A stretch of 64,000 bases of DNA from Eublepharis macularius. Lineage: Eukaryota; Chordata; Lepidosauria; Squamata; Eublepharidae. Shown here piece after piece: positions 1-11,658 of this stretch (its first letter is position 1; every line of letters starts with the position of its first letter). The stretch is from positions 22,836,001 through 22,900,000 of the forward strand of contig NC_072801.1 in the NCBI RefSeq assembly GCF_028583425.1, read 5' to 3'. Below the pieces are notes generated by a model, which saw only the letters and a list, made by a program, of their open reading frames with translations, had not been told where the DNA came from and did not search any database. Position numbers and translations under genes: made by a program.

Positions 1-2279
1 CACATGCATGGACGACTGCAGCTTTCAGTTGGTAGGCATTGTTTATTCTATAACATGCATTGATAAAACACCACAGTCAAAAAAGAAAAGCAATGGTGGT
101 ACATTTCAATATGGAACAGCACTATGATTGTTTTGGAGCAGTGTTTTACCAGCTACACAGGACCAAAAAACACCAGCTACGATGAATCTTGATGCAGTCA
201 GACCTGTTATTGTGCAAAGATTGCTTTTTTGTAATGTTTTACTAATGCAAATGTGTGCATTGGTAATACCAAAGGGGGAGGATATGCAAATGTCTGGGCA
301 AACTGCCCATACTCAGTTCTAGAATTAATTTTTGTGAATGTTCTTAGTTTAAATCACACTTAAGGTGTAGTGGAATGCAACAGAAAGAGAATTTTGCGGA
401 GAAATAAAGGCACGGAATGGGGGAAATGTGCTCATCTGTACTTTTCAACAAAGTTTTGTGAAATGGAGGAAGCGTTCCACCACCTGAATCCAAAAGCAAA
501 CCATCCTGAAGAGAAGCAAATCATGTTCTTTTTGTTGTTGTGTATACCACCAACTTGTCATGTCCTGTGTTAACCTTCAAGTTCTATCTTCCTCTGTATC
601 TAATTTAAATTGCGCTCTCTCCCCACACCTACTCAGTGTTTCAAGAAAGATGACGTCTCGAACTCTTTCTTCAAAGCAAAAGCAGGAGGGGGGGGGGAGG
701 AAATCCAGACAGACACAAACAAAATTACGGTGAACCTAGTTGGAAGAGGATGCTGATAATTTGCGCATTGACAGGGAATACTTGAATGTGGTTTTACAAA
801 GTGATGTAAAATAAACAACAAATTGTACTATTTATCCAGAAGGAAGCTGCAGCTCTTATCTTTCTAGACAGTCGTAGCAGGGCTGCTGCTTTCCCGACTT
901 TGCTTTTGATAGTTTTTGTGTAAATATATACATATAACAAGTTTAAAAAAAATGAGGGAGACAAAAATAGCTGCTTTCAGCAGCAATAGATTTACTTTTG
1001 CAGCATTTTTTTTCTGTGGATTTGTTTGCAATGTGGTCCCAGTGCAATAAAGATATGGCAAAATGTGTAGCCGGACTGTCTACATTAACGTCATTCTTGC
1101 CTCACCATACTACGAACAGGCACACCCGCCTTATAGTAAGGCTTCATGGGAACTGGAGGAGTGACTTGAAGAAAACGAATAATCATCTAAGTCAACATTC
1201 AGTGCCAAATCAAGTTTTCCTAATTCTTCATTGAGCAGGCAGTTTTTTGGGTGTAGAGGTGCATTTAATCAAAATAGCCCCTATGTACCTTCTGAAGAAA
1301 ACCCTTCTCCTAATATAAGATCCCCTCAGGAAGCCATGTCTGGTACCTGCTTACTCAGAGGCAAGGTAGGTATTAATAAAGAACAGTCCATCTTGCCTCC
1401 TGATGAACATTGTGAAAGAGGTTTTGATTATTTTGTATCTCTCATCCTAACATACTTCACTGGGATGTTGTGTTAGTATGGTAGGGAGGCGAAAGGATAA
1501 CGGTGTATGTCTTGCTGATCTTAGAGGGGAAACTAATAGTTTACTACATCAGTTAGAAACAGTTCCTGGAAGGAAAGACATTCTGTGCATGTTTCAAACC
1601 ACTCTTAATTATCGTGGCTGCTTTTTCATTGAAATCTGATATAGTAAACATCCAACCTACTAGGGACCCTGGACACAGATCAAGCCTTTGGTCGCTCCCA
1701 ATATAAAGCCCAAGGATTGGTGATACCAGTGCTTTTTTTCTAAAAAAAAAATGTTTAGGGGTACTCTGACTCATTTTATAGTTCAAATCGGAAAAATGCA
1801 GTCAATGGACAAAATTACCAAGAACATGCTCACTCTTCACGTGGTCAACAGAAGACGGGGCCGTGTACCCACTCTTCTCCACATGGTCTTCAGCAGACGC
1901 TGTATCACACTGCACCGTTGTCACATCTTTTGTTTTTACAGAGTCATCAATCACTTTACACTTCTTTGCTGGCTGTGATGATATAAAATAGTAATTTTCC
2001 TACTCATATTGAAATACTGCCACTCAATGAGGTTATAGGCCAAACTTTCATCAGTAAAACACCATACTACTTCACAGATTAAACACTCTCTTCCATCTGA
2101 GACTCAGGAAACACCGTGAAAGGAAATGACGTCAGAAGACTGTCAGTGATGAGAATTATGGGTATTGCCAACCAAGCCCCTCTATAGTGAAACGTACGCA
2201 CAACCAAAGAGTTTTGGTATAGACAAACTCTCTGCACTCTTTGCGCAAAATGTACACAAATACACAAATTGATCGCCAC
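1..2279. other. Intergenic sequence, no gene recognised
   Basis: The reading frames here are short and match no family I know. The sequence is AT-rich, of mixed complexity, with a short G run near 690 and an A/T-rich stretch near 1740. The first 600 bases could be a 3' untranslated region of something outside the window, but I see no coding exon to attach it to. Confidence 0.5.
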
Positions 2280-2664
2280 TGGAGATGGGCACGAACCGAA
2301 ATATGAACCAAAATTAAGCACGAACCAGGCTGATCAGATCCCATTTCTGACTAACCACCACAAACTTTTAGGCTAGTTCGTTTGGTTTGTTTTTTGGTTC
2401 GTCACTGCAGACAGCCTGGTGCCAATCAATCAGTTTCCTAGGCAACGGGATGGACTTCCTGTAGACCTTCTGCTGACCCGGAAGTGACATTCTGCTGGCC
2501 CAGAAGTGATGCTTTTTTGACCTGGATGTGATGTTCTCACGAACCAAATGAACCGGTTTGTGAACCAGGGGCAGGTTCATGAAAGCTTGTGGTTCGTGGT
2601 TTGTGAAATTTGATGAACCACGAACCACATGGTTTGGTTTTTTCCAGGTTTGTGCCCATCTCTA
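2280..2664. mobile_element. hAT-like MITE, TAGAGATGGGC termini
   Basis: The ends are inverted copies of TAGAGATGGGCACGAAC (left end diverged to TGGAGATGGGC), and the inside is rich in GGTTCGTG-type words on both strands. A second element with the same termini lies at 59159-59865 and has an 8-bp target duplication, which places the family in hAT. Here the flanks share only GCCAC, consistent with an 8-bp duplication that lost three bases on the left. It has no transposase and is non-autonomous. Confidence 0.7.
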
Positions 2665-2997
2665 GCCACCATCGGGGGTAGCAACAAGACTGACCAAACA
2701 CCGTGCTAGATTCCAACTACCAGAGCTCCAAGTGGTTTAGAGAAGACTTGTTTGTATTTGTCTGCACCCTAACGATCACCGATTATGCCAGCGATCTCGG
2801 TGGCGTGTTCGATGCTCAAAGACGTTCCATTTTTTGTAAGATGAACAGCGCTCCTAGTGAGTTTAAGTATAACTAAACATCTTTGTTGCAACATATGCTA
2901 CATAAAACTTAACAAATCACATAAATATCCATAATTATACGTTCGGAGTTGGTTTAGCGGGAATTCCAACATTTTAAAATTTTTACTTTCTTCTGTT
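2665..2997. other. Unique sequence, nothing recognised
   Basis: No repeat terminus or coding exon is visible. The stretch separates the hAT-like element from the myosin retrocopy. Confidence 0.4.
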
Positions 2998-3840
2998 AGA
3001 TTCACAAAATGTTTTTTTTGTTTTTTGTTGTTGTTGTTTTGTGTGTGTGCGTGCGTGCATATGTTTTAATTTGAGTGGATCGATTGTTTCAGAAGGCAAA
3101 AAAGGAAACAAAAATAAATTAACATTTAAAACTGGTGCCAAAGCATGCGTTCTTTTATCTACAGACAATGCTCCAGCATAGTTTACATAGATTTCTTTGA
3201 CAAGAGCATCTTCTGCTGATGTTAAAGAGTAGGAGAACGGATACCTGGAAGTACGCTGAGGATTCCCATTTTAATCAGACATGATCTTCTTGATAAAAGC
3301 TGCATAGTTGATACAGCCATTGGTGTCTTCCTGCCCTGCCATTAGCTCCTCAAGCTCACTTTCTGTCATCTTCTCCCCTACAGTAGAAAGCATGTAGCGC
3401 AGTTCAGCCCCCTTGATGGTGCCATTTCCTTTCTTGTCAAAGGCACGCAGCACTTCCACAACATCCTCAGAAGTCTCCTGGTCCTTGGATTGTGCAATAT
3501 ACTGCAGCATTGGGAGGAAGGTCTCAAAATCCATCATCTTTGTCTTCATTTCTTCTGGCTTTGGTTTCCCCAGCACCCTCAGGACCTCAGCATTGGTTGG
3601 ATTCTGCCCTAGGACTCGCATCACATCCCCACATTGGCTGTATGTGATCTTCATCTCTCCAGGTGGGGAGAACAGCACGAAGGCCTCCCTGAACTCTTCA
3701 ATCTGGTCAGCACTGAACTCGATACGTGGGTACTGAGGTTGCTCTCCCAGCCAGAGTTCTTCATTATCCTCTCTCTTTATATTCATGACTTAGCTAGTTG
3801 GGATCTTCCTGCAGTTTCCAGCCAGATTCACAAAACGTTT
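2998..3840 (-). mobile_element. Retrocopy insertion unit with 17-bp target-site duplication
   Basis: The unit is bounded by AGATTCACAAAATGTTT at 2998-3014 and AGATTCACAAAACGTTT at 3824-3840, a direct repeat with one mismatch. Read on the minus strand it holds a short leader (3823-3787), an open coding frame (3786-3271), a 3' untranslated region with ATTAAA at 3070-3065, and an A-rich, partly CAA/CA-expanded tail at about 3050-3008. Tail plus duplication is the signature of LINE-machinery retroposition of a spliced mRNA. The near-identical duplication argues against great age. Confidence 0.85.
3271..3786 (-). CDS. Essential myosin light chain retrocopy (MYL3/MYL4-like), intronless and open
   Basis: The frame encodes 171 residues ending in TAA. 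From about residue 23 it follows essential (alkali) myosin light chains: [10 protein letters not shown], a GEMKITY segment, [54 protein letters not shown] and a C-terminal IMSD. Those proteins bind the IQ motif of the myosin heavy-chain lever arm through degenerate EF-hands. GEMKITY and GKPKPEEM favour the MYL3/MYL4 group over MYL1 or MYL6. There is no intron, and the flanking duplication and A-tail show it is a retrocopy. Compared with the family it lacks the Lys/Ala/Pro-rich N-terminal extension, has an unrelated 22-residue start, is two residues short in the first loop (LFSPPGEMK where LFDRTPTGEMK is usual), and carries unusual changes such as [11 protein letters not shown]. It could be an expressed retrogene or a pseudogene that has not yet acquired a stop; I cannot tell from sequence alone. 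Confidence 0.7.
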   Translation of the reverse strand: MNIKREDNEELWLGEQPQYPRIEFSADQIEEFREAFVLFSPPGEMKITYSQCGDVMRVLGQNPTNAEVLRVLGKPKPEEMKTKMMDFETFLPMLQYIAQSKDQETSEDVVEVLRAFDKKGNGTIKGAELRYMLSTVGEKMTESELEELMAGQEDTNGCINYAAFIKKIMSD

Positions 3841-4262
3841 AGGGGTATGTGTACCCCTGCGTACCCCCAGAAAAAAAGCACTGGGTGATACATCTGGGAT
3901 TAAATTTCATTTTGAATGGTCCCTGGCAACAACCCTTATTTAGGCCATGGTGTGCTGCTTTGCTTGACAAGCTGATCGCCTTTGCCTGTATGTGTGACAG
4001 AAGATTCAGCGGCTCTGAAGCGCCTGTCAGTCTTTATTAGATCACAAATCTATGAACTCAGGAAGAGTAACACAAAGGAACACAGTGTCCTTTTGGAAGT
4101 TCTGCACAAACAGAGGGGGAAGTGCTGCTTTACTCAGCCATACTCTTGGTGGTTGGAAAGGATTAAAATTCATAGGCGTGTAGGAAAAGTTTATTGGGAC
4201 TGCAGGAAGAACAAGGGGAACTATCAAGGCTCCATATCGAAACATTTCTTACATGGTGGAAG
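3841..4262. other. Unique sequence, nothing recognised
   Basis: No exon or repeat terminus is visible between the retrocopy and the 5S-derived SINE. Short open frames here match no family. Confidence 0.4.
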
Positions 4263-4740
4263 ATAGTGCTGTCAAATCACAGCCAACTTATGGTGACCCC
4301 AGAAGATTTACAAGGTCAGAGACAAGTGATTTACCATTGCTTGCCTCTGCATGGCAACTATGGAATTCCTTGGTGATCTCCAAACTAACCTGGTGGAACG
4401 CTCTGTCTGCTGAAATCAGGGCCCGGTAGGACCTACTACCTTCTCGCCAGGCCTGCAAGACAGAGTTGTTCCGCCAGGCATATGGCTGAGGCTGGGCCTC
4501 CGCCGGCCTGGAAAAAAGGGGTGCATAAATCTTAACCCTCCCTGTGAAGGCTGTCCACCATCCTATTTTAAATGTGTTGTTTTTAATGAACATGAATTTT
4601 TAATTGTATTTTTAATATGTTGTTATCCGCCCTGAGCCTGCTCGCGGTGAGGGCGGAATACAAATTTTAAATAAATAAATAAAAAATAACCAGGCGTGAC
4701 CCTGCTTAGCTTCTGAGATCTGACAAGACTAGACCATCCA
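4263..4740 (-). repeat. 5S-rRNA-derived SINE split by a LINE 3' end
   Basis: The plus strand reads GTGCTGTCAAATCACAGCC to CTCCAAACTAAC and then, after a 300-bp interruption, ACCCTGCTTAGCTTCTGAG. The latter is the reverse complement of the 5S rRNA internal promoter region (AAGCTAAGCAGGGT). The SINE is therefore on the minus strand. The interruption at 4390-4686 is an L2/CR1-type 3' end, with TAAC repeated at both sides of the break. Confidence 0.75.
4390..4686 (+). mobile_element. L2/CR1-type LINE 3' end
   Basis: The segment starts with coding remnants equivalent to the last reverse-transcriptase ORF residues (TGGTGGAACGCTCTG) and continues into a 3' untranslated region. It ends in CCGCCCTGAGCCTGCTCGCGGTGAGGGCGG-type hairpin sequence and an (AAAT)n tail. 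The same family is at 16675-17340. It is heavily 5' truncated, as usual for target-primed insertion, and sits inside an older SINE. Confidence 0.75.
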
Positions 4741-6026
4741 TTTCTTACATAAGCATGAAAAAATAGATCCAAAGCAAATTGTAACTATTCAAATCTGGCA
4801 AATTTCCCAGTTTGTGACAAAAACAGATAACTAAATCTGATTTGCAGCGTAGGGTGGCAAGTACATGATCCCTGACTGGCTGGGTGACTCAAAGAGGAAT
4901 GAAACAAAAATGGCCGGAAAGGGTAAGTGGGATATCAGTGGCTGCAAACAGTTACCCATGAATCTAGGTAAGATTCAAGATTGTTTTGGAAGGTTCCCCA
5001 TGCTGCCACTGTCTTCAAGACAAAAATTGAACCAAGGAAACCTTGGGGTCAGCATTGCTAAGCAACTTCCTACTGTGTGGGGGATGGTTATGGCCCCCTG
5101 AGCTACCAGCATTCTGTCAACTAGGGAAATTCACACTGTGTGCTTATCTTTAGATGTTTGATTTCTCTCTGTTGCCAGGAATTAACGTTGATCTTTAGCT
5201 ATTGCTGTGACGATGAGACCATAATACCATTCTAATATGATCTTTGTTAAATCCAGGAAAGTGGGTGGTGGGGTGTTGAACGTCTTGTGCTATGCATGGG
5301 GATTCATGAATGTGTGACAGCCCCTCTGGGATCTAAGGTTTATGGCATGGAACCAATTCAAGGTGAGGAAGATTTGCAATAGGGTATGGAAAGTTGAGTT
5401 CTTTTGTTGCTCAGAGGGGTGCCTTGAGGAGGTTAGGTAAGGATACATAGGGGGAAAAGACGTCTCATTGGTCACTTGATTGCTTAACACAGTGGTGTTC
5501 ATTCTGGAACTCACAGAAAGCTGCATTCACAGTCATCATCAACCAGAAGGGCCACATTTATTTCCATCACTGGCATGAAGTCTGTACCTCAACGAGAGAG
5601 GCTCACAGCCTCAGGAAGCAGATGTTTCAAGGCGGGAACTATCTGCCAACCAGAAACCCCACCAGGCTAGGGCCTTGACTATTTTGCTGAAACATGGGGC
5701 AGGTCCCACCTTGGAGAATGATGCTCAGGTTTGACAGATCCATTTCTCAAAGCATTTTCAAAGGACTTGAGAGGCAGCATCAAAATTTGCTCATTAAATA
5801 AATATTACCAGATATAGAAGCTGGGAACAGGAAATACTAGTGGGATATGCTTCCTGCTCTGTTCTCTCTTGTAATGCCCAAAATGGATCTCTCTCTGTGT
5901 AAATGTCCAACACCAAGGTGCATTGGGATAACTGAGCCTCCATACATGCTTTCCTGAAAAAAATCAAACAGATAGCACAGTCTCTTTGCCAAGATGAGAA
6001 CAAGATGAAGGCAAAGCCTTGGAGTT
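4741..6026. other. Intergenic sequence, no gene recognised
   Basis: No exon, tRNA or clear repeat terminus is visible. Frames are short and non-descript. Confidence 0.4.
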
Positions 6027-6243
6027 AAAATAGCAAACCTCCAGGTGAGGGTCAAAGATCTCCCTGAATCACAACTAATCTCCAGCTTACAGAGGTCCAT
6101 TGTCCTGGAGAAAATGGCAGTTTCAGAGGATGGACTCTATGGCATCACATCCCTGCTGAGTTCCTCTCACTCCCCAAATGCAGACTTTTCACAGTTCCAC
6201 CCCTGAATCTCCAGGAATTTTCCAATCCTGCCTTGGCATCCCT
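6027..6243 (-). mobile_element. TAGGGTTGCCAG-type hAT MITE (family A), minus
   Basis: The segment reads as the reverse complement of family A, which runs AGGGTTGCCAGCTCCAGG, GAAATTCCTGGAGAT, GGGGAACTGATCTC, CCACCACCTGGAGG. Here it shows CCTCCAGGTGAGGGTC, CTGGAGAAAATGGC and CTGAATCTCCAGGAATTTTC. The ends are degraded. Other copies in the window are near 11659, 12452, 46899, 51835, 54443 and 57935; the copy at 46899-47855 shows an 8-bp duplication. Confidence 0.7.
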
Positions 6244-6285
6244 ACTTGGACCCCATGTTGAGGGGTCTTGAACATATTTCACATG

Positions 6286-6460
6286 AGAAAAGAGCAAGAG
6301 TCCAGTAAGACTAACAAAATTTGAGGCAGTGTATGAGGTCTCATGAGTCACAGCCCACTTCTGGGACTCACAAAAGCTCAAACTCTGCCACTAATTTTGT
6401 TAGTCTTTTAAGTGCTACTGGACTCATGCTCAGACTGACTAACACAGCTACTCGTCTTGA
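6286..6460. repeat. Inverted pair of AGTCCAGTAGCACC-family repeat
   Basis: The left arm (AAGAGTCCAGTAAGACTAAC, then CATGAGTCACAGCCCACTTC) is followed by a right arm running the opposite way (AATTTTGTTAGTCTTTTAAGTGCTACTGGACTC). The two copies face each other and form a large potential hairpin. The same family recurs singly at 20290, 38656 and 56925 and as another inverted pair at 19482-19692. Confidence 0.7.
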
Positions 6461-7311
6461 CATATTTCACATGAGTACCCCAGTTCCTGCTGTTACATGC
6501 CCTTTTTATATAAGGGTAGTGATGCTGCTATGCTGCTTACTCCATTTTAGCTTGGTATTACTTCCAGGGCACCCCACCCCTAGGACAAAAGGGGTGGAAC
6601 TGGGGCACTGGCCTCAGCATGCCTGTAGCACAGCAATGGGACAGAAGGAGGGGCCCTGGGAACCTGTAAGGAGTGGACACGGAAGGCGCAGATAGGAGGA
6701 AGGAAATATAGTGCTGGTGGAAAGGCTACTCAAGGGCAAAGGGCTCCATGAGAGAAAAGAGCTACTCAAGAGTAGGCATCGAAACTGGGCATGTCCAGGA
6801 AAGTGAGGATTAAAAACGCCTCAGCTGAAGGAGGCCCTTCTGTTGCTGCATGTCCAACGCACTTAATAGGATAATATAGAGTGCCATTTTCAATCAATTG
6901 TGGCTTTCCTCTTGGGGAAGTAACAGGGAATGAAGGCTCTGGCAACAGTTTTGGCAGCCCCAGTGACAAAAATTGTTGCCAGTCACAGGAATTTCATTCT
7001 GCACCTTCCCTAAACATGATTCATGGTGCTCTGTGGAAAGCAGAGTGCTGATCTGAAAATAAAACTGTTTGGAACACCGGAATGGGGAGGGGGAGGGAAT
7101 CGCCAGAGGACTCTGAGATTGCTGCTACTGATAGAGAGAATAAATTGAACTAATAGCTGCTTTAGATATACTGGCACGTTGGCATGCTATCCAGCCCAGA
7201 AAAGAGATCCCCATGGACTTCACAGCTAAGCAACGTGTGACATTGGTGTTCCATGACTGGAAATCAAGATGTATTATTTGGTTTAAAAAGCAGCTTCTGG
7301 AAAAAGATATG
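6461..7311. other. Unique sequence, nothing recognised
   Basis: No exon or defined repeat boundary is visible in this stretch. Confidence 0.4.
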
Positions 7312-7319
7312 GACAAAAG

Positions 7320-7579
7320 CAGGGCTTTTTTTCAGCTGGAACGTGGTGGATCAGAGTTCTGGAACCTCTTGAAAATGGTCACATGGCTGGTGGCCCCGCC
7401 CCCTGATCTCCAGACAGAGGGGGGTTTAGATTGCCCTCCGAGCCGCTTGGCGGCACAGAGGGCAATCTAAACTCCCCTCTGTCTGGAGATCAGGGGGCGG
7501 GGCCACCAGCCATGTGACCATTTTCTCCGAGGGCAACCCACTGAGTTCCACCACCTCTTTTTCCAGAAAAAAAGCCCTG
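7320..7579. mobile_element. Hairpin hAT MITE, CAGGGCTTTTTTT termini, 8-bp TSD
   Basis: The element begins CAGGGCTTTTTTTC and ends AAAAAAAGCCCTG. It is almost entirely palindromic: the arms containing GGTGGCCCCGCCCCCTGATC meet at about 7450. It is flanked by GACAAAAG (7312-7319) and GACAACAG (7580-7587), an 8-bp duplication with one mismatch. The CAGGG start plus 8-bp duplication indicates hAT. A longer relative lies at 60663-61060. There is no coding capacity. Confidence 0.88.
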
Positions 7580-7587
7580 GACAACAG

Positions 7588-9824
7588 TCATGATTCTAGG
7601 GAAGGGGTGGTTAATTGGTTAATTTAACTTGGGGGGGGTTAACCCCTCACACGCATCCCATTGTTTATCAGCATTGTCAAAGACTAGTTAACACATAAGA
7701 AATGCACAGCTTGACTTCTTTTTGCTTAGCTCAGTTCCAGTCACCAGTTCCTGAAGTTAACAGTCACCCTGCAGTAGGCAGGGACAGAGACATGGGAAGT
7801 GGAGGGGGGAGGAATGTCAGCTGCATGACTAAGAGCCAAACTACACGAGACGAATTACACAAGTCTATGCGAGTGTCTAGAATCATGCCTGTTCCTACCT
7901 GCCTGTGTCCCCTTTCCAGTCACGTTAGAGGAAAACTGGATTTGGAGAGGGGAAGTTGGGTGCGGATGATCCCACACATTTGGGGGGGGGGTGGAATTCA
8001 GGGGCCTTTCTGTACTCTTTCACCTTTATGTGCTGTACAAATCAGGCATTTTCTGAATCAGTACGGCTCCAGGCTTGTGTGAATTAGCCTGTGTTTCCAA
8101 TCAAACAAGAAACTCCAGGTTTCTGGTCCAAGCAACTGAATTGGCCATATATTCAAATGAGAACACACCATGAGGGAGAAAGATAAATTAGTTGCACCCC
8201 ATTCTGATAGTGCTGTTGTCTCCCAGGAGGGGAAGTGTGATTTCCAATCTATTTATTATGAATGGCTGTTTTCTGCTCTGCTGTTTCCACATAATGAATA
8301 CATTCTTGGTACTTAAAGAATTAGCTTCCTTGTTTCTGTCCAAGAAATTTGCAAAATGACGCATGCGACTGCTTATTTATTCCTTCATTATTGTTTATTT
8401 GGAACATACTGGGTTATATATCTTGTTCTCAGGGAAATCCCAGAGGAGATAGCATTGGGTTCGGAGCTCTTATTATAAATACATCTTATCCCATAAATTA
8501 GAGGCAACATTTTCAAAGCTAAGCAAAAACACATTTCCTCATTTTCTTACCGGGCATAAATTTTTCAAGAACGAAGAGGGCATAAGGGGAAGCATAATTG
8601 CTTCAAAAGACACCAGTCTTTCTAAGTAGAAATGGATTTCTGAAAGGCTGTTTTGTTTTTTAAGTAAGCTTTGCAATCATGTCGCACCAAGCAATCTTTA
8701 CTAAAGCAATGCTGTAAGTCAGTGTCATGGGCTTTGATATCTGGGACACCCTCAAGCACTTACACACCCAAATATACAATCTGTGCACATATTATCTGAC
8801 TTTCACTATTTAACTGGTGCAGTGTAACTGTTCTCCTCCGTTGGGAATGTGTATACCAAAAAGGGATTCTCATACAATTCTCTGCTACTAAATTGTCCTC
8901 TGAATTTATATGGCCAATGGACACAACTGCATCTGTTCTCATTCATCCAACTTCCACTGTTTAATTCATGCTGTGACTATTTTCTCATGAGTATAGATTT
9001 ACAATGTGTATATCAAAAAGGGATGCTTGCAAAATTCTCTCCTGTCCAGTCTCTCCACTATCCATTCATACATCCAAATGGACCCAATTGTCCATTTTTT
9101 CATTTCCCACTTTTTGCTGAAATTATTCTTTAAATTGCTTTGAGTTTCATGATGTGCTTCAACGTTGTCAATATGTTGCCAGAATGTTTGGGAGATGTGC
9201 ATCCTGAGGGGCAGCAACTGATCTCTGAGGCTGCATTTTTGCCTCCAATCTCCCCCTCCCCAAAAACCTACCTGTGCAGTGTCAGGGAACCGTGTGTGAC
9301 TGCAGCATTCATTCAGTCAAACACATACAAAATGATATCCTAAATAGCAAAGGACAATACATATTTCAAGTATGTATATTGAGGGCAATACGCTGATAGC
9401 AAAAGCAAAATTCTAAATAGACGAGTAAAAAGTAAGGGGAACAGGGCAGCTACATGCTGAAAAAATCAGACACACAATGATGGAATGGAGCCGCGGGAAT
9501 TTGTTCATCGCTGGTACCAAATTAATACTTAATGCTGGAGCACATTCTAAATATGCACCCATTTGGTTGGGAGAAGAGCTCCTTTGAAACTAGATGAAAT
9601 GACAAAGGTAATGTATGTATATACGAAGGAACAAGGATGGAGGAGTTGAGGGTTTTAAAATGGCCACATCTGCTTCCAAACCAGCTACAAAAATTCAGAT
9701 TCCTATGGATATCCTGGACTGGAGCAGAGGAAAGAGATCACATTTCCTCTCAGCACCCCTTTAGTGCCTGGATTCAAAGCAAGACCCAAAGGAAGGGTCT
9801 TGATGCCATATTTCCCCTATCCAA
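7588..9824. other. Intergenic sequence, no gene recognised
   Basis: A partial MITE-like word (GCCAAACTACACGAGACGAA) occurs near 7837 and a G run near 7980. The stretch 8230-8720 is AT-rich, non-repetitive and mixed in composition; it could be regulatory but has no coding signature. Confidence 0.4.
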
Positions 9825-10113
9825 GGCCCTTTCCACACGTTCTTAAAGGAACGGACCACTCACCAAACGCTGGTGGCTTCTCCCCTTGACTCCAGACTCT
9901 TCAGTTTTCAAAACAGTTGCAGGCTGTTTGGCTTCCATTTTTTTCAGTGCCTTTTCTGTGATCACACTTTCCCGCAGTCCCAGAAAAGGCATTGAAAATA
10001 AAGAAGCTAAACAACCTGCAACCATTTTGAAAACGGAGATGTCTGGAGACAAGGGGAAAGGATGCTAGCGGTCAGTGAGCGGACTGTCCCTTTAAGGACA
10101 TATGGAACTGTCC
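9825..10113. mobile_element. Harbinger-like MITE, GGCCGTTTCC termini, 3-bp TSD
   Basis: The element runs from GGCCCTTTCCACACG to ATGGAACTGTCC and is flanked on both sides by CAA (9822-9824, 10114-10116). Long inverted arms contain GTTGCAGGCTGTTTGGCTTC on one side and its diverged complement on the other. It shares internal sequence with the longer copy at 58361-58833, so both belong to one subfamily. 3-bp duplications fit PIF/Harbinger. It is non-autonomous. Confidence 0.8.
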
Positions 10114-10289
10114 CAAGTGAGTCAGATTCAGACATGGGGCTGTCCTTGTAACCATTCTCATCACCCTGTGGCCTCTCTCATGACCTTGGGGTACCAGCCC
10201 AAATGTCCGGGCTTCTCTCTGGTGTTCTGTCACTGAAAGCCAAGGAGGAATAGGAAAGGTGGCAACCAGAGACTATGGAAACCTGGGTT

Positions 10290-10440
10290 CAAAGAGCCAC
10301 CCTGGGTGGTCTTGTGCCACTCCCTCCCTCCCTCAGCCTAACCTACCTTGCAGGGCAGTTTTTGTGAGGACAAAATGGAGGAGAGGAGAGCCACATACCT
10401 CACTCTTCATCTCCTTGGAGGAAAGCTAGGATAAAAATGG
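10290..10440 (+). repeat. tRNA-derived SINE with L2-like tail (partial)
   Basis: The segment contains the body words CAGCCTAACCTACCTTGCAG, TGTGAGGACAAAATGGAGGA and AAGCTAGGATAAAAATGG that characterise the better copies at 53013-53255 and 39845-39970. The tRNA-like head is not recognisable. Confidence 0.6.
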
Positions 10441-11658
10441 AGAGACAGCTGACATGGGGTGGGGACAGCATGCCTGAAAGATGAGGTTGAACACAAATTA
10501 GACAGGTTTCCCATCCCACCTCCCTACAAAGTTGGTTGTGCTCAAATTCTCCCAGAAGAAGATGAGAGGCAAACAGTTTCTCTCCAGACTTTCTGCTTTA
10601 TGGGACTAATAACGCAGAAGGCCTAATTATATATTTAAAGATGAGGCAAATAAAGGAGGGGGGGAGCAGCTTCAGGGAGAGGCGTTCTGAATCCATTCCT
10701 ACCTCCAACAGCTTGCCTGATTAATGGTCGCACCTCACACTGTTTCTGTTTGATAGGTGCAGGGAAGATGAGGGAAAAGTGTGTTCTTCATAATTGCCTC
10801 AGAGCTGGAATCAATGAAGCTCTCTCTTCACGAGTAAACAATTTTCCTGCCTCCCTCCTTCCCCTGCTGCCAAAATCACATTTGTTTAAAAAAAAAAAGG
10901 ACTATTGAAATTAGAGCTTACTAAATTGGTGTGAAAGGTTTTATGCAGTAGGAAGCTGATAGCGGGGATCTCTCCATGGACATTTGAGCGACATGAGGGT
11001 GGGGGTGGGAAGTGAGAGGCTGGCTATTCAGTGCTTGCTTTTAATGATATACATATTTTATTAAGGATGCAAATAGATTTTTGTGGTGGTGGTTTGGTGT
11101 GTGTGTGTGCATGCCTTTTCTTCCTTTTCTTAACCAGAGGAAGGCATATGGAAAATGAACTGAAATCAGATATTAATTGGAAGGAGGGCATGCCCCATAA
11201 GGTAGAGTAATCAGCACCCAGCAGGAGGCTGGCGGGGTGGGATCATGAGGGAGCACCATCATGTTGGTGTACTGATGTCATTTCCGGGGCAAACCCAGAA
11301 GTGACATCATGCTGTTCTAGGATTTATATGAAACTATACAGTTTCCACTGAACCCTATACAGTGGTGTTACTTTACTTCCTGGTTCACCCTGGAAATGAT
11401 GTCACACCACTGACATGGTAGCAGTTTTTGCCTTATTCTTTTTCTTGTCAGCCTACCAAGCTGTGGGAAGGTCAGGGGGCTGCCGGCAGGAGGTCCATGG
11501 CAATCCTATCATGTGGACTGAGACACCTCTTCCCTCAGAGGGCACCCCAGTACTGATAACTCAGGAGTTATGCTTCTGAAAAAGGAGGGGAAAAGAAAGC
11601 TGAGGGCTCTGGAAAGAAGGGAGTTCTGGAGGAAGCAGTTCCTCCTATCAGCCAGCCC
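10441..11658. other. Mostly unique sequence; 10600-10900 possible conserved element
   Basis: The stretch around GGCCTAATTATATATTTAAA and TGCCTGATTAATGGTCGCAC is repeat-free and rich in homeodomain-like TAAT words. 11275-11420 contains paired GACATCATTTCC-type words like the interiors of the TAGGGTTGCCAGG MITEs. A (GT)n run is near 11098. No coding exon is seen. Confidence 0.4.

Noticed and set aside
3413-3736. 107-codon plus-strand frame
   Set aside because: Shadow of the myosin light chain frame on the opposite strand.
7702-8082. 126-codon plus-strand frame
   Set aside because: Crosses MITE-like words and a G run; no protein features.
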